Source: Variovorax sp. CF079 (lineage in GTDB: Bacteria > Pseudomonadota > Gammaproteobacteria > Burkholderiales > Burkholderiaceae_C). Taken from it: a stretch of 64,000 bases of DNA. This document shows, piece by piece, positions 22,773 to 32,214 of the stretch. The position numbers and the translations under genes are program-made. The stretch is taken from NCBI RefSeq assembly GCF_900101545.1, contig NZ_FMZU01000005.1, positions 124,001 to 188,000 on the forward strand. Reading direction: 5' to 3'. The notes beneath the pieces were generated by a model. It saw nothing but the letters and a program-made list of their open reading frames with translations. It was not told the origin of the DNA and searched no databases. Positions within the stretch are counted from its first letter, which is position 1. The number at the start of each line of letters is the position of its first letter.

Positions 22773-24316
22773 GGCCGCGCCAGCAGCCGGCTTTCACGCG
22801 CCGGCGAGCGCACCAGGTAGGGCTGGCCGGCCGCCTCGGCCTTGCGCAGCGCCATCTCTTCCTTGTTCGATGAAACCGGCGCAGGACAGGCGCCGCCGCT
22901 GCGCAGCGCCAGCGCGGCCGCGAGCCGCGCCTCCGCCGGATCGCCGAGCGCATGGCCGAAATCGTCGGCGACCACGCAGGCGGGCGCGAAGCCGTCGCTG
23001 TAGTCGCCGAAGCCCTGCTGGTTCACGCCCTGGAACTGGATCGCGAAGTAGGTGGTGCCGCAGTTGTCCTGCGGGAAGAAGCCGTAGGGCTTGCCGCATG
23101 TGGTGCCGCCGACCAGGTTCACGGTGACGCCGATGCCTCGCAGGCCGTTGACCACCGATTCGCTGGCGGAGCAGGTGTCGGGGCCCGCCAGCACGGTGAC
23201 GCGCGACAGGCCCAGCCGCGGCAAGGCCTGGCCCGCCGGCACCGAGAAGCCGCGCGAAGTCGCGTGGAAAGGCAGGGTGGCCTGCGAAGGCGCCAGGTTG
23301 AAGGGGTTCTTGTTGTTGAACTGCAGGCGCTCGAACACGGCGCCGGTGGTCGCTGCGCCCGAGCTGACCATGGAAGCCAGCTCGCTGGCGATGTCGAGCA
23401 AGCCGCCGCCGTTGTAGCGCATGTCGATCACCAGGTCGGCGATGCCGGCGCTCTTGAGCTGATTCACGGCCGCGACCAGCGGCGCTTCGGCCGTTGCGAG
23501 GTGGTCGTTGAAGAGCAGGTAGCCGACCGGGCCGCTCGCCGTGGCGATGGTCTTCACGTTCTGCACCGGTGTACGCGTGATGCGCGCCGCGGTCAGCGTC
23601 AACGTGCGCTCGCTGCCGTCGGGCGCCCGCAGCTTGAAGTTGTGCGCCTCGCCTTCGCGCGCCGGCGCGAGGCCGGCATTGAGCGTGGCGGTGTCGGTGC
23701 CGCTCACCAGATCGACGCCATCGATTTCGATGAGCCGCGTGCCGCGCACGATTGCGGCTTGCGCCGCGGGCGAACCGGGCTCGGTGTAGGCCACGCGCAC
23801 GTCGCGCGGCGGCGAGGCGCTCAGAAAAGCCAGCTCGGCGCCATAGCCCACGCCGACGCCGTTCTGCGACAAGGCGCGGTAGGCGGCAGTGTCCTGCGTG
23901 AAATGGAAGCGGTCCTTGGCGCGGCCGGCCGCCGTGAGCTTGGGCGTCTTGAGCACGTTGAAGTAGGTAATCGGCGTGGCGTAGTCGCCGGCGACCAGCG
24001 TGGTCGGCACCTCGTCGAACCAGAGGTAGGTTTCGTCGATCCATCCGCGCACCCAGCGCTTCTCGGCGGCGAGGGTGCCGAGCTGATCCGGGAAGGCGGC
24101 GCCGGTGTCGGGGTCGACGCCGGTGCGCGGAGCCGCGCACTGGCCGGCGACGCTGGAGGACGCGACGATGGGCTCGTCGCCGGAAGCCGCAGGCGTCGGC
24201 GCCATGGCCAGCGGCAATCCACCGCCGCCCCCACCGCCGCCGCCTCCGCAGGCCGTGAGCGCGGCCGCGGCCACGAGCATGGCCAGCGCTGCGCGCATGG
24301 GCAGTACAACCCTCAT
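22769..24316 (-). CDS. S41 family C-terminal processing peptidase, lipoprotein
   Basis: A 515-residue envelope protease. A lipoprotein signal (MRVVLPMRAALAMLVAAAAL, lipobox LTAC, Cys near residue 25) is followed by ten consecutive glycines. A PDZ domain comes next (about 190-270, VAYTEPGSPAAQAAIVRGTRL), then the S41 catalytic domain with MRYNGGGLLD and the nucleophile serine in GPDTCSASESVVNG. The start at 24316 is supported by a GGGAG site and the signal peptide. The glycine tract is encoded by a C/G-rich run of ccg/ccc/cct codons that could slip during replication. Usual roles are processing of C-terminal peptides of exported proteins; no specific target is known. Confidence 0.88.
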
Positions 24317-24368
24317 GAAGCTCTCCCTCGCGCGCCGGTGCCCGGCGCGGCTATTGCGTTGGTCTTGC

Positions 24369-26690
24369 TTATTGGACGAAGCCGATGCCGCGCGATTCGC
24401 GCACTTCGGGCTTGATCCGGTGCTCGGCATCGAGCTGATCGAGAAACTCGGCGGCCGAAAACTCAACCGCAAGAATATCCGTCTGGCGTTTCACGGCCGC
24501 GAAATCGCCCGGACAAAGCTGCGGGAGGCGGGCCAGCCGCCGCGTGATCTCGCTCGTCATGCGGGTCGCGTCGCCACCCAGCGCCTCGGTGACGAACATG
24601 CGCTCGCGCTGCTCGCCGGTCAGCGGCATGAACTTGATCTTGAAGGTGAAGCGGCGCAGCGCCGCCTGGTCGATGCGGTCGAGCAGGTTGGTGGTGCAGA
24701 CGAAGATGCCGTCGAAGCGCTCCATGCCCTGCAGCATCTCGTTGACCTCGGTCACTTCGTAGGTGCGCTGCGCGCCGCGGCGGTCCTGCAGAAAACTGTC
24801 GGCCTCATCGAGCAACAGGATCGCCTTCTCGGCTTCGGCTTCCTTGAACATGGCCGCCATGTTCTGCTCGGTCTCGCCGACGTACTTGCTCATCAGGTCG
24901 CTCGCCTGCCGAATGATCAGCGGGCGGCCGATGGTCTTGGCGATGTGTTCGGCCAGCGCGGTCTTGCCGGTGCCGGGCGCGCCGTAGAAGCACAGCGTGC
25001 CGTGGCCGCGCGCCTTGAGCGCCTCGACGATGCGTGGGATCTCGAAGCGGGTCTCGACGTTGAGCATGCCGAGGTCGTAGGTGGTCACGCTGCGGCGCGC
25101 GCCGAGGGCGTCGGGCGTGCCCAGGGCGAGATCGGCATTGCGCAGCTGCCGCTCGATCAGGCTTTCGACTGACGCGCCTTCGGTCATGGCCAGGCCGGCG
25201 AAGCGCACCGCGGTGCGGATCTGCGCCGGCGTCAGGCCCTTGCGGCCGGCCAGCTTGGCGGTGAAGGCCTCGGACACCGAAACGCCTTCGAGCGTCTTGC
25301 GAACCAGCTGCTCGCGCGCGCCGGGCGGCGGCGACTTGAGCTCGAGGTGGTAGGCGAAGCGGCGCCGGAAGGCCGGATCGATCTGCTCGATGCGGTTGGT
25401 CACCCACAGCGTGGGCACCGCATTCGATTCCAGGATCTGGTTGACCCAGGCCTTGCCGCTCACGCTGCCGCTGGCCGGGGCGGGCACCTGCTCGGCGCGC
25501 GCCATGAGCTGGGCGGCCTCGGTGCTGATCGGCGGGAACACGTCTTCGACCTCGTCGAACAAGAGCGCCGCCTGCGCGCTGCCCTTGAGAAAGACCTGTG
25601 CGATCTGCAGCGAACGGTAGCGGTCGCGGCCCGACAGCGAGTTGCCGTCGCGATCGGCGTACTCGACCTCGAAAAGCTCGAGCCCCGCCGCCTGCGCGAC
25701 CACCTTGGCGAGCTCGGTCTTGCCGGTGCCGGGCGGGCCGTAGAGCAGTACGTTGACGCCGGCCTCCTTGCGCGCCACCGCGGCGCACAGCAAGGTGACC
25801 AGCATCTGCGCGTCGTCCTGGACGAAGGCGAAGTCCTGCACCGACAGCGCGCTCTTCGCGGACGGTCGCGTGAACACGGCCATCAGCTCGTTGTGGTCGC
25901 GGTATTCGCGCATCAGCACCGGCGGCAGCTTCTCGCTGACCTTCATCAGGTCGGCCAGGTCGGTGATGTTGTGCTCGGAGATCAGGTTCTCGACCAGGCC
26001 AATGCGCTCGAGCCGCGAGCCCGCGCGCAGCGCTTCGCCCACATCGCTGGCATTGACGCCGGCCACCTCGGCGATCGCGGCGTAGGCCTCGGGCGCGTTG
26101 TTGACCTTGAACTCGACCAGCAGTGAGCGCAGGTCGCGCTGGTAGCGCGCCAGCGTGCCGTAGAGCAGCAGCGCGCGCTCGGCCTTGTTGAGCTGCAGCA
26201 GGCCGGCGAGCGCGTCGATGTTCTTCTCGACCAGGGTCGACTGCTTGCGCAGCGCATGCGTGAGCCAGTCGCGCGTGACCGAGAGCACCGAGAGCAGGTC
26301 CTTCGGCTGGTCCTTGGCGTATTCGTCGAGGTAGAAGAACAGCGTGCCTTCTTCATAAGGGCCGCGCCAGACACCGTGGCGCTCGAGCAGCGTGCGGCCG
26401 TCGAAGTTCTCGACGCCCTTCCAGATCTCATTGCCCGCGCAGCGGCGCCCCAGGAACTCGCGCAGGCGCAAGAGCACCGGCGCCGGCCACACCAGGTGCC
26501 GGCCGGTGAGCGAAAGAAGGCCGTTGAGGTCGCGCCGCACGTTGAAGCGCGGGCCCTGCTTGGCCGCCAGCGTGAGCACGAAATGCGAGCACATGAGCTC
26601 GAGCACGGGCGCTTCCTTGAGCCCGGGCGACGGCAATGCGTGCCCGCGCGAAGCAGCCGCTACCACGTCGACCCCGGAACGCTTGACCAT
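24369..26690 (-). CDS. Twin AAA+ domain ATPase of unknown function
   Basis: A 773-residue protein with two AAA+ modules. Module 1 has Walker A GPPGTGKT (318-325), Walker B LLFDE (376-380) and the arginine-finger-like segment DPAFRRRF (438-445). Module 2 has Walker A GAPGTGKT (570-577), Walker B LLLDEAD (625-631) and DQAALRRFTFKI. Residues 1-300 form a separate, mostly helical region without a recognised domain. Type II AAA+ proteins of this layout (Cdc48/ClpB-like double rings) remodel proteins, but this one lacks the Clp N-domain and has no known partner. Neighbours are an S41 lipoprotein 52 bases downstream and a divergent threonine dehydratase. Confidence 0.82.
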   Translation of the reverse strand: MVKRSGVDVVAAASRGHALPSPGLKEAPVLELMCSHFVLTLAAKQGPRFNVRRDLNGLLSLTGRHLVWPAPVLLRLREFLGRRCAGNEIWKGVENFDGRTLLERHGVWRGPYEEGTLFFYLDEYAKDQPKDLLSVLSVTRDWLTHALRKQSTLVEKNIDALAGLLQLNKAERALLLYGTLARYQRDLRSLLVEFKVNNAPEAYAAIAEVAGVNASDVGEALRAGSRLERIGLVENLISEHNITDLADLMKVSEKLPPVLMREYRDHNELMAVFTRPSAKSALSVQDFAFVQDDAQMLVTLLCAAVARKEAGVNVLLYGPPGTGKTELAKVVAQAAGLELFEVEYADRDGNSLSGRDRYRSLQIAQVFLKGSAQAALLFDEVEDVFPPISTEAAQLMARAEQVPAPASGSVSGKAWVNQILESNAVPTLWVTNRIEQIDPAFRRRFAYHLELKSPPPGAREQLVRKTLEGVSVSEAFTAKLAGRKGLTPAQIRTAVRFAGLAMTEGASVESLIERQLRNADLALGTPDALGARRSVTTYDLGMLNVETRFEIPRIVEALKARGHGTLCFYGAPGTGKTALAEHIAKTIGRPLIIRQASDLMSKYVGETEQNMAAMFKEAEAEKAILLLDEADSFLQDRRGAQRTYEVTEVNEMLQGMERFDGIFVCTTNLLDRIDQAALRRFTFKIKFMPLTGEQRERMFVTEALGGDATRMTSEITRRLARLPQLCPGDFAAVKRQTDILAVEFSAAEFLDQLDAEHRIKPEVRESRGIGFVQ

Positions 26691-26802
26691 CGAACAACCT
26701 CACGCTAGGAGAATGAGAACCTGAGCGCGACCATAGCGCAGAGTTTTGGCTTGGGGAAGACTCGGGAACGGTAAAAACCCTGATGTTGCGAATCCGGCCA
26801 CA

Positions 26803-28011
26803 ATGCCGCCCATGCTTGGAATCGAAGACATCGAACGCGCCGCCGTGCGCCTGCGCGGGCAAGTGCTCAATACGCCCTGCGTGGAATCGCGCACTCTTTC
26901 CGAAATCGTCGGCGCGCAGGTGTTCCTCAAATTCGAGAACCTGCAGTTCACGTCGTCGTTCAAGGAACGCGGCGCCTGCAACAAGCTGGTCGACCTGTCC
27001 CTGGCCGGCACCCATGGCGTGATCGCCATGTCGGCCGGCAACCACGCCCAGGGCGTGGCCTATCACGCGCAGCGCCTCGGCCTCCGGGCGCTGATCGTGA
27101 TGCCGCGCTTCACGCCGGGCGTGAAGATCGAGCGCACGCGCGGCTTCGGCGCCGAGATCGAACTGCACGGCGACACCCTGGACGCGGCGCGCGCCCACGC
27201 GCTGGCGCTTGCGGAGCGCGAAGGCCTGGCCTTCGTCCATCCTTACGACGACGAAGCGATCATTGCCGGGCAAGGCACGGTGGCGCTCGAGATGCTCGAT
27301 GCAGTGCCCGATCTCGACACGCTGGTGGTCTCGGTCGGCGGCGGCGGCCTGATCGCCGGCATGGCGCTGGCGGCGCGGGCGCGCAAGCCGGGGATCGAGA
27401 TCGTCGGCGTCCAGACCCGGCGCTTTCCGGCGATGGTCAACGCCGTTCAGGGTACGCAGCACGTCCAGGGCACGAGCACCATCGCCGAGGGCATCGCCGT
27501 GGGCACGCCCGGCGTGCTGACGCGGGAGATCATCGCCTCCCAGGTCGACGACCTGCTGTTGGTCGACGAGGGCGACATCGAGCAGGCCGTGCTGATGCTG
27601 CTCGAAATCGAGAAGACGCTGGTCGAAGGCGCCGGTGCCGCCGGGCTGGCCGCGCTGATCCGGCATCCGGAGCGCTTCAAGGGCAAGCGGGTCGGGCTGG
27701 TGCTCTCGGGCGGCAACATCGACCCGCTGCTGCTGGCCGCGATCATTGAGCGCGGCATGGTCCGGGCCGGCCGGCTCGCGCGCGTGCGCGTCAGCGCGCG
27801 CGACGTGCCCGGCTCCCTGGCCCAGATCACGGCCACTGTGGCGGAAGCGGGCGCCAACGTCGATGAGGTGCATCACCAGCGCGCCTTCACCATGCTGGCG
27901 GCGCAGAACGTCGAGATCGAACTGGTGCTGCAGACCCGCGGGCGCCCCCACCTGTCGGCGGTGCTCGACGCGTTGCGGGATGCCGGTTTCGAAGCGGCCG
28001 AGCAGCGCTGA
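26803..28011 (+). CDS. ilvA: Threonine dehydratase (threonine ammonia-lyase) with ACT domain
   Basis: A PLP enzyme that deaminates threonine to 2-oxobutanoate, about 402 residues. The PLP lysine lies in SSFKERGACN, the glycine loop is VVSVGGGGLIAGM, and a C-terminal ACT domain begins near residue 325 (VRVSARDVPGSLAQITATV). It is the short, single-ACT form, like TdcB/IlvA1, not the long two-ACT biosynthetic IlvA. The start is uncertain: ATG at 26803 (chosen) or 26812, neither with a strong ribosome-binding site; a longer TTG form from 26746 looks unlikely. The gene symbol reflects the activity and does not settle biosynthetic versus catabolic use. Confidence 0.9.
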   Translation: MPPMLGIEDIERAAVRLRGQVLNTPCVESRTLSEIVGAQVFLKFENLQFTSSFKERGACNKLVDLSLAGTHGVIAMSAGNHAQGVAYHAQRLGLRALIVMPRFTPGVKIERTRGFGAEIELHGDTLDAARAHALALAEREGLAFVHPYDDEAIIAGQGTVALEMLDAVPDLDTLVVSVGGGGLIAGMALAARARKPGIEIVGVQTRRFPAMVNAVQGTQHVQGTSTIAEGIAVGTPGVLTREIIASQVDDLLLVDEGDIEQAVLMLLEIEKTLVEGAGAAGLAALIRHPERFKGKRVGLVLSGGNIDPLLLAAIIERGMVRAGRLARVRVSARDVPGSLAQITATVAEAGANVDEVHHQRAFTMLAAQNVEIELVLQTRGRPHLSAVLDALRDAGFEAAEQR

Positions 28012-28091
28012 AAGCTCTGGCAAGCCCCTAGATGGCCATCCGCAGGCCAGTCGGTAAAATGGCCTCAGTTTTGCGAACCCAAGGAACAACG

Positions 28092-28244
28092 ATGTCCAAC
28101 CCAACGCCTGTCGAACCCGGCCAAGACGCCGTCGTCGAGAACGACGCCGTCGAATCAATCGTTCATCTGATGCCCCTTGTCCTGCCGGTGGCCGGCGGCG
28201 TGCTGATGCTGCTTTTGGCATCCATCGCCGTCTATATGGCCTGA
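28092..28244 (+). CDS. Small single-pass membrane protein, 50 residues
   Basis: [20 protein letters not shown] precedes one hydrophobic helix of about 22 residues ([22 protein letters not shown]) that ends the protein. An AAGGAAC site lies 6 bases before the ATG. It sits between threonine dehydratase and pckG. Not recognised as a named family. Confidence 0.6.
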   Translation: MSNPTPVEPGQDAVVENDAVESIVHLMPLVLPVAGGVLMLLLASIAVYMA

Positions 28245-28425
28245 CATCCGGCTGCGGCGCCGGCGGACACCGAGCGCCGCCCCGCCCACCGAGGATGCAC
28301 GAGCCCACCCGGCCGCATCGATCCTCGCCTCCCGAGACGGGAAACGTTTTTTCCAACGGACCTCGCCTGTTCCAGGCACCGAGCCCCGTTCGGAAAGACG
28401 ATTTTTCAACTTAGGAGACACATTG

Positions 28426-30276
28426 ATGAACGCACCTCTCAAGGGTTTGACCGTACAGGCGCCCTCGTATGTCAGGAATGCGAAGCTGATCGCCTGGGTG
28501 GCCGACATGGCCGCGCTGTGCAAACCCGAGGCCATTCACTGGTGCGACGGCAGCACCGAAGAGTACGACCGGCTCTGCCAGCGCCTGGTCGACGCCGGCA
28601 CCTTCAAGAAGCTCAACCCCGCCAAGCGCCCCAACTCCTTCCTCGCGAGTTCCGATCCGAGCGATGTCGCCCGCGTCGAAGACCGCACCTTCATCTGCTC
28701 CGAGAAGAAGGAAGACGCCGGCCCCACCAACAACTGGATGGCGCCGGCGGAAATGCGTGCCACCCTGCAACCGCTGTTCGACGGCTGCATGAAAGGCCGC
28801 ACGATGTACGTCGTGCCCTTCAGCATGGGACCGCTGGGCTCGCCGATCGCGCACGTCGGCATCGAGCTGTCCGACAGCCCTTACGTGGCGGTCAACATGA
28901 AGATCATGACCCGCATGGGCCGTGCCGTGTACGACGTGCTCGGCGCCGACGGCGAATTCGTGCCCTGCGTGCACACGGTGGGCGCGCCGCTCGAGCCCGG
29001 TGAGAAGGACGTGGCCTGGCCCTGCAACAAGACCAAGTACATCGTCCACTACCCCGCCACGCGCGAGATCTGGAGCTATGGCTCGGGTTATGGCGGCAAC
29101 GCGCTCCTGGGCAAGAAGTGCTTCGCGCTGCGCATCGCCTCGAACATGGGCCGCGACGAAGGCTGGCTCGCGGAGCACATGCTGATCCTCGGCGTGACCA
29201 ACCCCGAGGGCAAGAAGTACCACGTGGCCGCCGCCTTCCCCAGCGCCTGTGGCAAGACCAACTTCGCGATGCTGATCCCGCCGGCCGGCTTCGAAGGCTG
29301 GAAGGTCACGACCATCGGCGATGACATCGCCTGGATCAAGCCGGGCGCCGACGGCAAGCTGCACGCGATCAACCCCGAGGCGGGCTATTTCGGCGTCGCG
29401 CCCGGCACCAACATCCAGACCAACCCGAACTGCATGGCCAGCCTGGACCGCGACGTGATCTTCACCAACGTGGCGCTGACCGACGACGGTGACGTCTGGT
29501 GGGAAGGCATGACCGAGGAAGCCCCGGCGCATGCCATCGACTGGCAGGGCAATGACTGGACGCCGGCCATCGCGAAAGAGACCGGCGCCAAGGCCGCGCA
29601 TCCGAACGCCCGCTTCACGGTCGCGGCAATCAACAACCCGGCGCTCGACGACGCCTGGGACGACCCGAAGGGCGTGGCGATCGACGCCTTCATCTTCGGC
29701 GGCCGGCGCTCCACCACCGTGCCGCTCGTGACCGAGGCCCGCAACTGGGTCGAAGGCGTCTACATGGCTGCCACGATGGGTTCGGAAACCACCGCCGCGG
29801 CCGGCGGCAAACAGGGCGTGGTGCGGCGCGATCCGTTCGCGATGCTGCCCTTCGCCGGCTACAACATGAGCGACTACTTCCAGCACTGGCTGGACCTCGG
29901 CAAGAAGCTCGAAGCCCTGGGCGCGCAGCTGCCGAAGATCTACACCACCAACTGGTTCCGCAAGGGCGAGGACGGCAAGTTCGTCTGGCCCGGCTACGGC
30001 GAGAACATGCGCGTCCTGAAGTGGATGATCGACCGCATCGAGCACAAGGCCGAGGGCACCGAGCATGTGTTCGGCGTCAGCCCGCGCTACGAGGATCTCA
30101 ACTGGACCGGCCTGGACTTCAGCGCCGAGCAGTTCGACACCGTCACCCACATCGACAAGGCCGCCTGGCAGGCCGAGCTGAAGCTGCATGCCGAGCTGTT
30201 CCGGCAGCTGGCGCACCACCTGCCGAAGGAGCTGTCGGCTACCAAGGCCGCCATCGAGCAGCGCCTGGCAGCCTGA
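28426..30276 (+). CDS. pckG: Phosphoenolpyruvate carboxykinase (GTP)
   Basis: Gluconeogenic enzyme converting oxaloacetate and GTP to PEP, GDP and CO2. The 616-residue protein contains the kinase-1a/hyper-reactive cysteine motif [12 protein letters not shown] (about 270-281), [22 protein letters not shown] before it and FIFGGRR near 423. The ATG at 28426 is preferred over a TTG one codon upstream, because TTAGGAG lies 8 bases before it. The ~180-base leader (28245-28425) has several possible hairpins but no recognised riboswitch. A strong terminator follows the stop by 17 bases. GTP specificity is inferred from family, since ATP-type enzymes are unrelated in sequence. Confidence 0.97.
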   Translation: MNAPLKGLTVQAPSYVRNAKLIAWVADMAALCKPEAIHWCDGSTEEYDRLCQRLVDAGTFKKLNPAKRPNSFLASSDPSDVARVEDRTFICSEKKEDAGPTNNWMAPAEMRATLQPLFDGCMKGRTMYVVPFSMGPLGSPIAHVGIELSDSPYVAVNMKIMTRMGRAVYDVLGADGEFVPCVHTVGAPLEPGEKDVAWPCNKTKYIVHYPATREIWSYGSGYGGNALLGKKCFALRIASNMGRDEGWLAEHMLILGVTNPEGKKYHVAAAFPSACGKTNFAMLIPPAGFEGWKVTTIGDDIAWIKPGADGKLHAINPEAGYFGVAPGTNIQTNPNCMASLDRDVIFTNVALTDDGDVWWEGMTEEAPAHAIDWQGNDWTPAIAKETGAKAAHPNARFTVAAINNPALDDAWDDPKGVAIDAFIFGGRRSTTVPLVTEARNWVEGVYMAATMGSETTAAAGGKQGVVRRDPFAMLPFAGYNMSDYFQHWLDLGKKLEALGAQLPKIYTTNWFRKGEDGKFVWPGYGENMRVLKWMIDRIEHKAEGTEHVFGVSPRYEDLNWTGLDFSAEQFDTVTHIDKAAWQAELKLHAELFRQLAHHLPKELSATKAAIEQRLAA

Positions 30277-30292
30277 TCGCTGCGCTCGCCCC

Positions 30293-30323
30293 AAAAAAAA
30301 GCCGCCCGAGGGCGGCTTTTTTT
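30293..30323. terminator. Bidirectional Rho-independent terminator
   Basis: AAAAAAAA, then GCCGCCC-GA-GGGCGGC (30301-30316), then TTTTTTT. The A run before and the T run after the GC stem let it work for pckG on the plus strand and for the convergent gene (30338-30856) on the minus strand. Confidence 0.93.
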
Positions 30324-30337
30324 CAGGTTAAAGAAGA

Positions 30338-30856
30338 TCAGTAGTACTGGCCGAGGTTCACGCGGCGCATCGCCTGGTAGAGCGTCGGCGTCGCAGCATC
30401 GGCGGAGCGCTTGGCGAGCACCGGCTCTTCGACCGTGTCCGCTTCCTGGCGCGAAGCGATCGCCTGCAGGTCGCGAAGAATGCGCGGATCGAGCTTCGCA
30501 TAGGCCATGAACTGCTCGTCGGCGCGGGCCGCGGCACGGCGGCGAGCTGCGGCGCGCATGGCAGACAGGGCACGGACGGCCAGGCTGCGTGCGGTACCGG
30601 CGAAGAACGCGATGGCGGCGAACGCCACGCCCCAGAGCACGAGCCAGGCGACGAGCAGGCCGCCGTCGTTCCAGGTCGACATGAGCTTGTCCGCCACCAC
30701 GAGCAGGGACGCGACGATGGCGGCCAGCAGCAGCGCTGCCAGGCCGCGGGCACCGTCGAAGCTGCGGCGTGCGACGCGAATGTGGTCGATCACGGCCTCG
30801 GCGCGGGCGACGCCCGGGTGAGTGGCCGGTTGGTCTACGTGAACAAAGCTGGTCAT
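30338..30856 (-). CDS. Hypothetical membrane protein, two transmembrane helices
   Basis: A 172-residue protein. A hydrophilic N-terminus of ~35 residues is followed by two hydrophobic helices (about 38-56 GLAALLLAAIVASLLVVAD and 67-88 LVAWLVLWGVAFAAIAFFAG), then an Arg/Ala-rich cytoplasmic tail with AYAKLDPRILRDLQAIASR. GGAGGG lies 8 bases before the ATG. It is divergent from the LysR gene at 30966, which may control it. No named family was recognised. The C-terminal NLGQYY is unusual. Confidence 0.75.
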   Translation of the reverse strand: MTSFVHVDQPATHPGVARAEAVIDHIRVARRSFDGARGLAALLLAAIVASLLVVADKLMSTWNDGGLLVAWLVLWGVAFAAIAFFAGTARSLAVRALSAMRAAARRRAAARADEQFMAYAKLDPRILRDLQAIASRQEADTVEEPVLAKRSADAATPTLYQAMRRVNLGQYY

Positions 30857-30903
30857 GATGAAGTCCCTCCAAAAGGACGAAAGGCTGAAGCCGATGGGGT
30901 GAT

Positions 30904-30921
30904 ATTAGTAGTTTCCCTAAT
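30904..30921. promoter_or_regulatory. Weak inverted repeat in LysR/membrane-protein intergenic region
   Basis: ATTAG-N8-CTAAT in an AT-rich patch of the 109-base divergent intergenic region. The spacing is close to, but not exactly, a T-N11-A LysR box. It is a candidate only. Confidence 0.3.
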
Positions 30922-30965
30922 GTTCCACCACTTTATCTTCGTGATGCCTATCATTCACATGACTG

Positions 30966-31934
30966 ATGGACGTCAACTTCCGCACGCTCGACCTCAACCT
31001 GCTCCGCGTCTTCGACGAGGTGATGGCGGAGCGCAACCTCACGCGCGCGGCGCGCAATCTCTCGATCACCCAGCCGGCCGTCAGCAATGCGCTGCGCCGC
31101 CTGCGCGAGACGCTCGGCGACGAGCTGGTGCGCCGTTCGGGCAGCGGCGTGGAGCCCACGCCGCGCGCGCTGGCGCTGTGGCCGACCGTGCGCGACGCCC
31201 TGCGGCAGCTGCAGCACACGCTGGCGCCGGGCGAATTCGATGCCGGCATTGCCGACACCACCTTCCTGCTGGCCATGGCCGACGCCACGGCCGCCGAACT
31301 GATCCCCGGCCTGGTGCAGATCGTCGAAAAGGAAGCGCCCGCCGTCTCGCTGCGCGTGCTGCCGCTGACCACCCGCGATCCCCGGCGCATGCTGGAGAAC
31401 GAAGAGGTGGACATGGCGATCGGCTACTTCCCGGCCGTGATCGCCAGCCTGGCGGCACGCGGCCAGTCCGATGCCGCGGTGCCTTTCGAGACGCAGCGGC
31501 TCTACGTCGGAGAATATGTCTGCGTGATGCGGCGCGGCCATCCGCTGGCGCGGGCGCCCCTGACGCTCGACAGCTTCTGCGCCGCACGCCACCTGTTGGT
31601 GAGCTTCTCCGGCCGACCCTACGGCTTCATTGACCAGACGCTGGGCGCGCTGGGACGGGAGCGGCGCATCGTGGTCACGGTCAACCAGTTCTTCACTGCC
31701 GGACGGGTGGTCGCCAACTCGAATCTGCTGACGGTCCTGCCGCGCCACTTCGTCAAGGTCACGGGCATCGACGAGCAGCTGGTCCTGCGCGAACTGCCCT
31801 TCCAGCAACCGCTGGTGCACGTCGATGCGATCTGGCACCGGCGGGCGCAGCACGGCCATGCGCACGAATGGCTGCGGCAGGCGCTGCTGCGCTCCGCCGA
31901 GGCGGCCTTTGCTGGCTCAGCGGACGACGCTTAG
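30966..31934 (+). CDS. LysR family transcriptional regulator
   Basis: A 322-residue LysR protein. The helix-turn-helix sits at about 10-65 (LNLLRVFDEVMAERNLTRAA, ITQPAVSNALRRLRE), in the NodD/PcaQ-like branch that starts DLNLLRVF. An effector-binding domain follows. Divergent from the small membrane protein at 30338. Its 3' end overlaps a small convergent gene by 18 bases. Effector unknown. Confidence 0.9.
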   Translation: MDVNFRTLDLNLLRVFDEVMAERNLTRAARNLSITQPAVSNALRRLRETLGDELVRRSGSGVEPTPRALALWPTVRDALRQLQHTLAPGEFDAGIADTTFLLAMADATAAELIPGLVQIVEKEAPAVSLRVLPLTTRDPRRMLENEEVDMAIGYFPAVIASLAARGQSDAAVPFETQRLYVGEYVCVMRRGHPLARAPLTLDSFCAARHLLVSFSGRPYGFIDQTLGALGRERRIVVTVNQFFTAGRVVANSNLLTVLPRHFVKVTGIDEQLVLRELPFQQPLVHVDAIWHRRAQHGHAHEWLRQALLRSAEAAFAGSADDA

Positions 31935-32090
31935 CCAGGCGCTGGCGGCGGCGCGCAGTTCCTGGGCGTGATGGGCGTCGACGCCGGCGCTATGGTCGGC
32001 GCTTTCCATCAGCGCGGCGGCCGGGCTGGCGGGGACTTCGATGGTGTCGAAACGGAAGAAACGTGCCACTTGGGCAACAAGGCTGAACAT
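31917..32090 (-). CDS. Small conserved-looking protein, 57 residues
   Basis: Translation starts MFSLVAQVARFFRFDTIEVP and ends with an alanine-rich helix, EELRAAA-like QELRAAASAWLSVVR. It has an amphipathic N-terminal helix and an acidic/His middle (MESADHSAGVDAHHAQ). It uses codons typical of the neighbourhood but has no clear ribosome-binding site. The 3' end overlaps the LysR gene antiparallel. It is kept because the composition looks protein-like and it fills an otherwise empty gap. Confidence 0.4.
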   Translation of the reverse strand: MFSLVAQVARFFRFDTIEVPASPAAALMESADHSAGVDAHHAQELRAAASAWLSVVR

Positions 32091-32169
32091 GATGGTGCAC
32101 GGCCCGAGCCGGCGTTGGAGTGGTGATGGAACCAAGATTAAGGGTTTTCCCCAGTATTTCCAGTCCCTT

Positions 32170-32190
32170 CTCATGCGCGTTACGCATGAG
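32170..32190. promoter_or_regulatory. 21-base perfect palindrome before the metallophosphoesterase
   Basis: CTCATGCG-CGTTA-CGCATGAG, with 8-base perfect arms, ends 24 bases before the ATG at 32215. It could be an operator or a hairpin in the 5' leader. No T run follows, so it is not a typical terminator. Confidence 0.5.
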
Positions 32191-32214
32191 GATATTCGCC
32201 TAGACTGGCGCGCC

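Noticed and set aside
24317..24472. A longer N-terminus for the S41 protease, starting at 24472
   Set aside because: The upstream 52 residues have no signal character; a lipoprotein signal and ribosome-binding site start at 24316.
26746..26802. TTG start giving a 19-residue longer threonine dehydratase
   Set aside because: Added residues do not match the family start and no ribosome-binding site precedes the TTG.
30857..30965. Strong promoter with LysR box between the small membrane protein and LysR genes
   Set aside because: The ATTAG/CTAAT repeat has the wrong spacing for a T-N11-A box, so it was kept only as a weak site.
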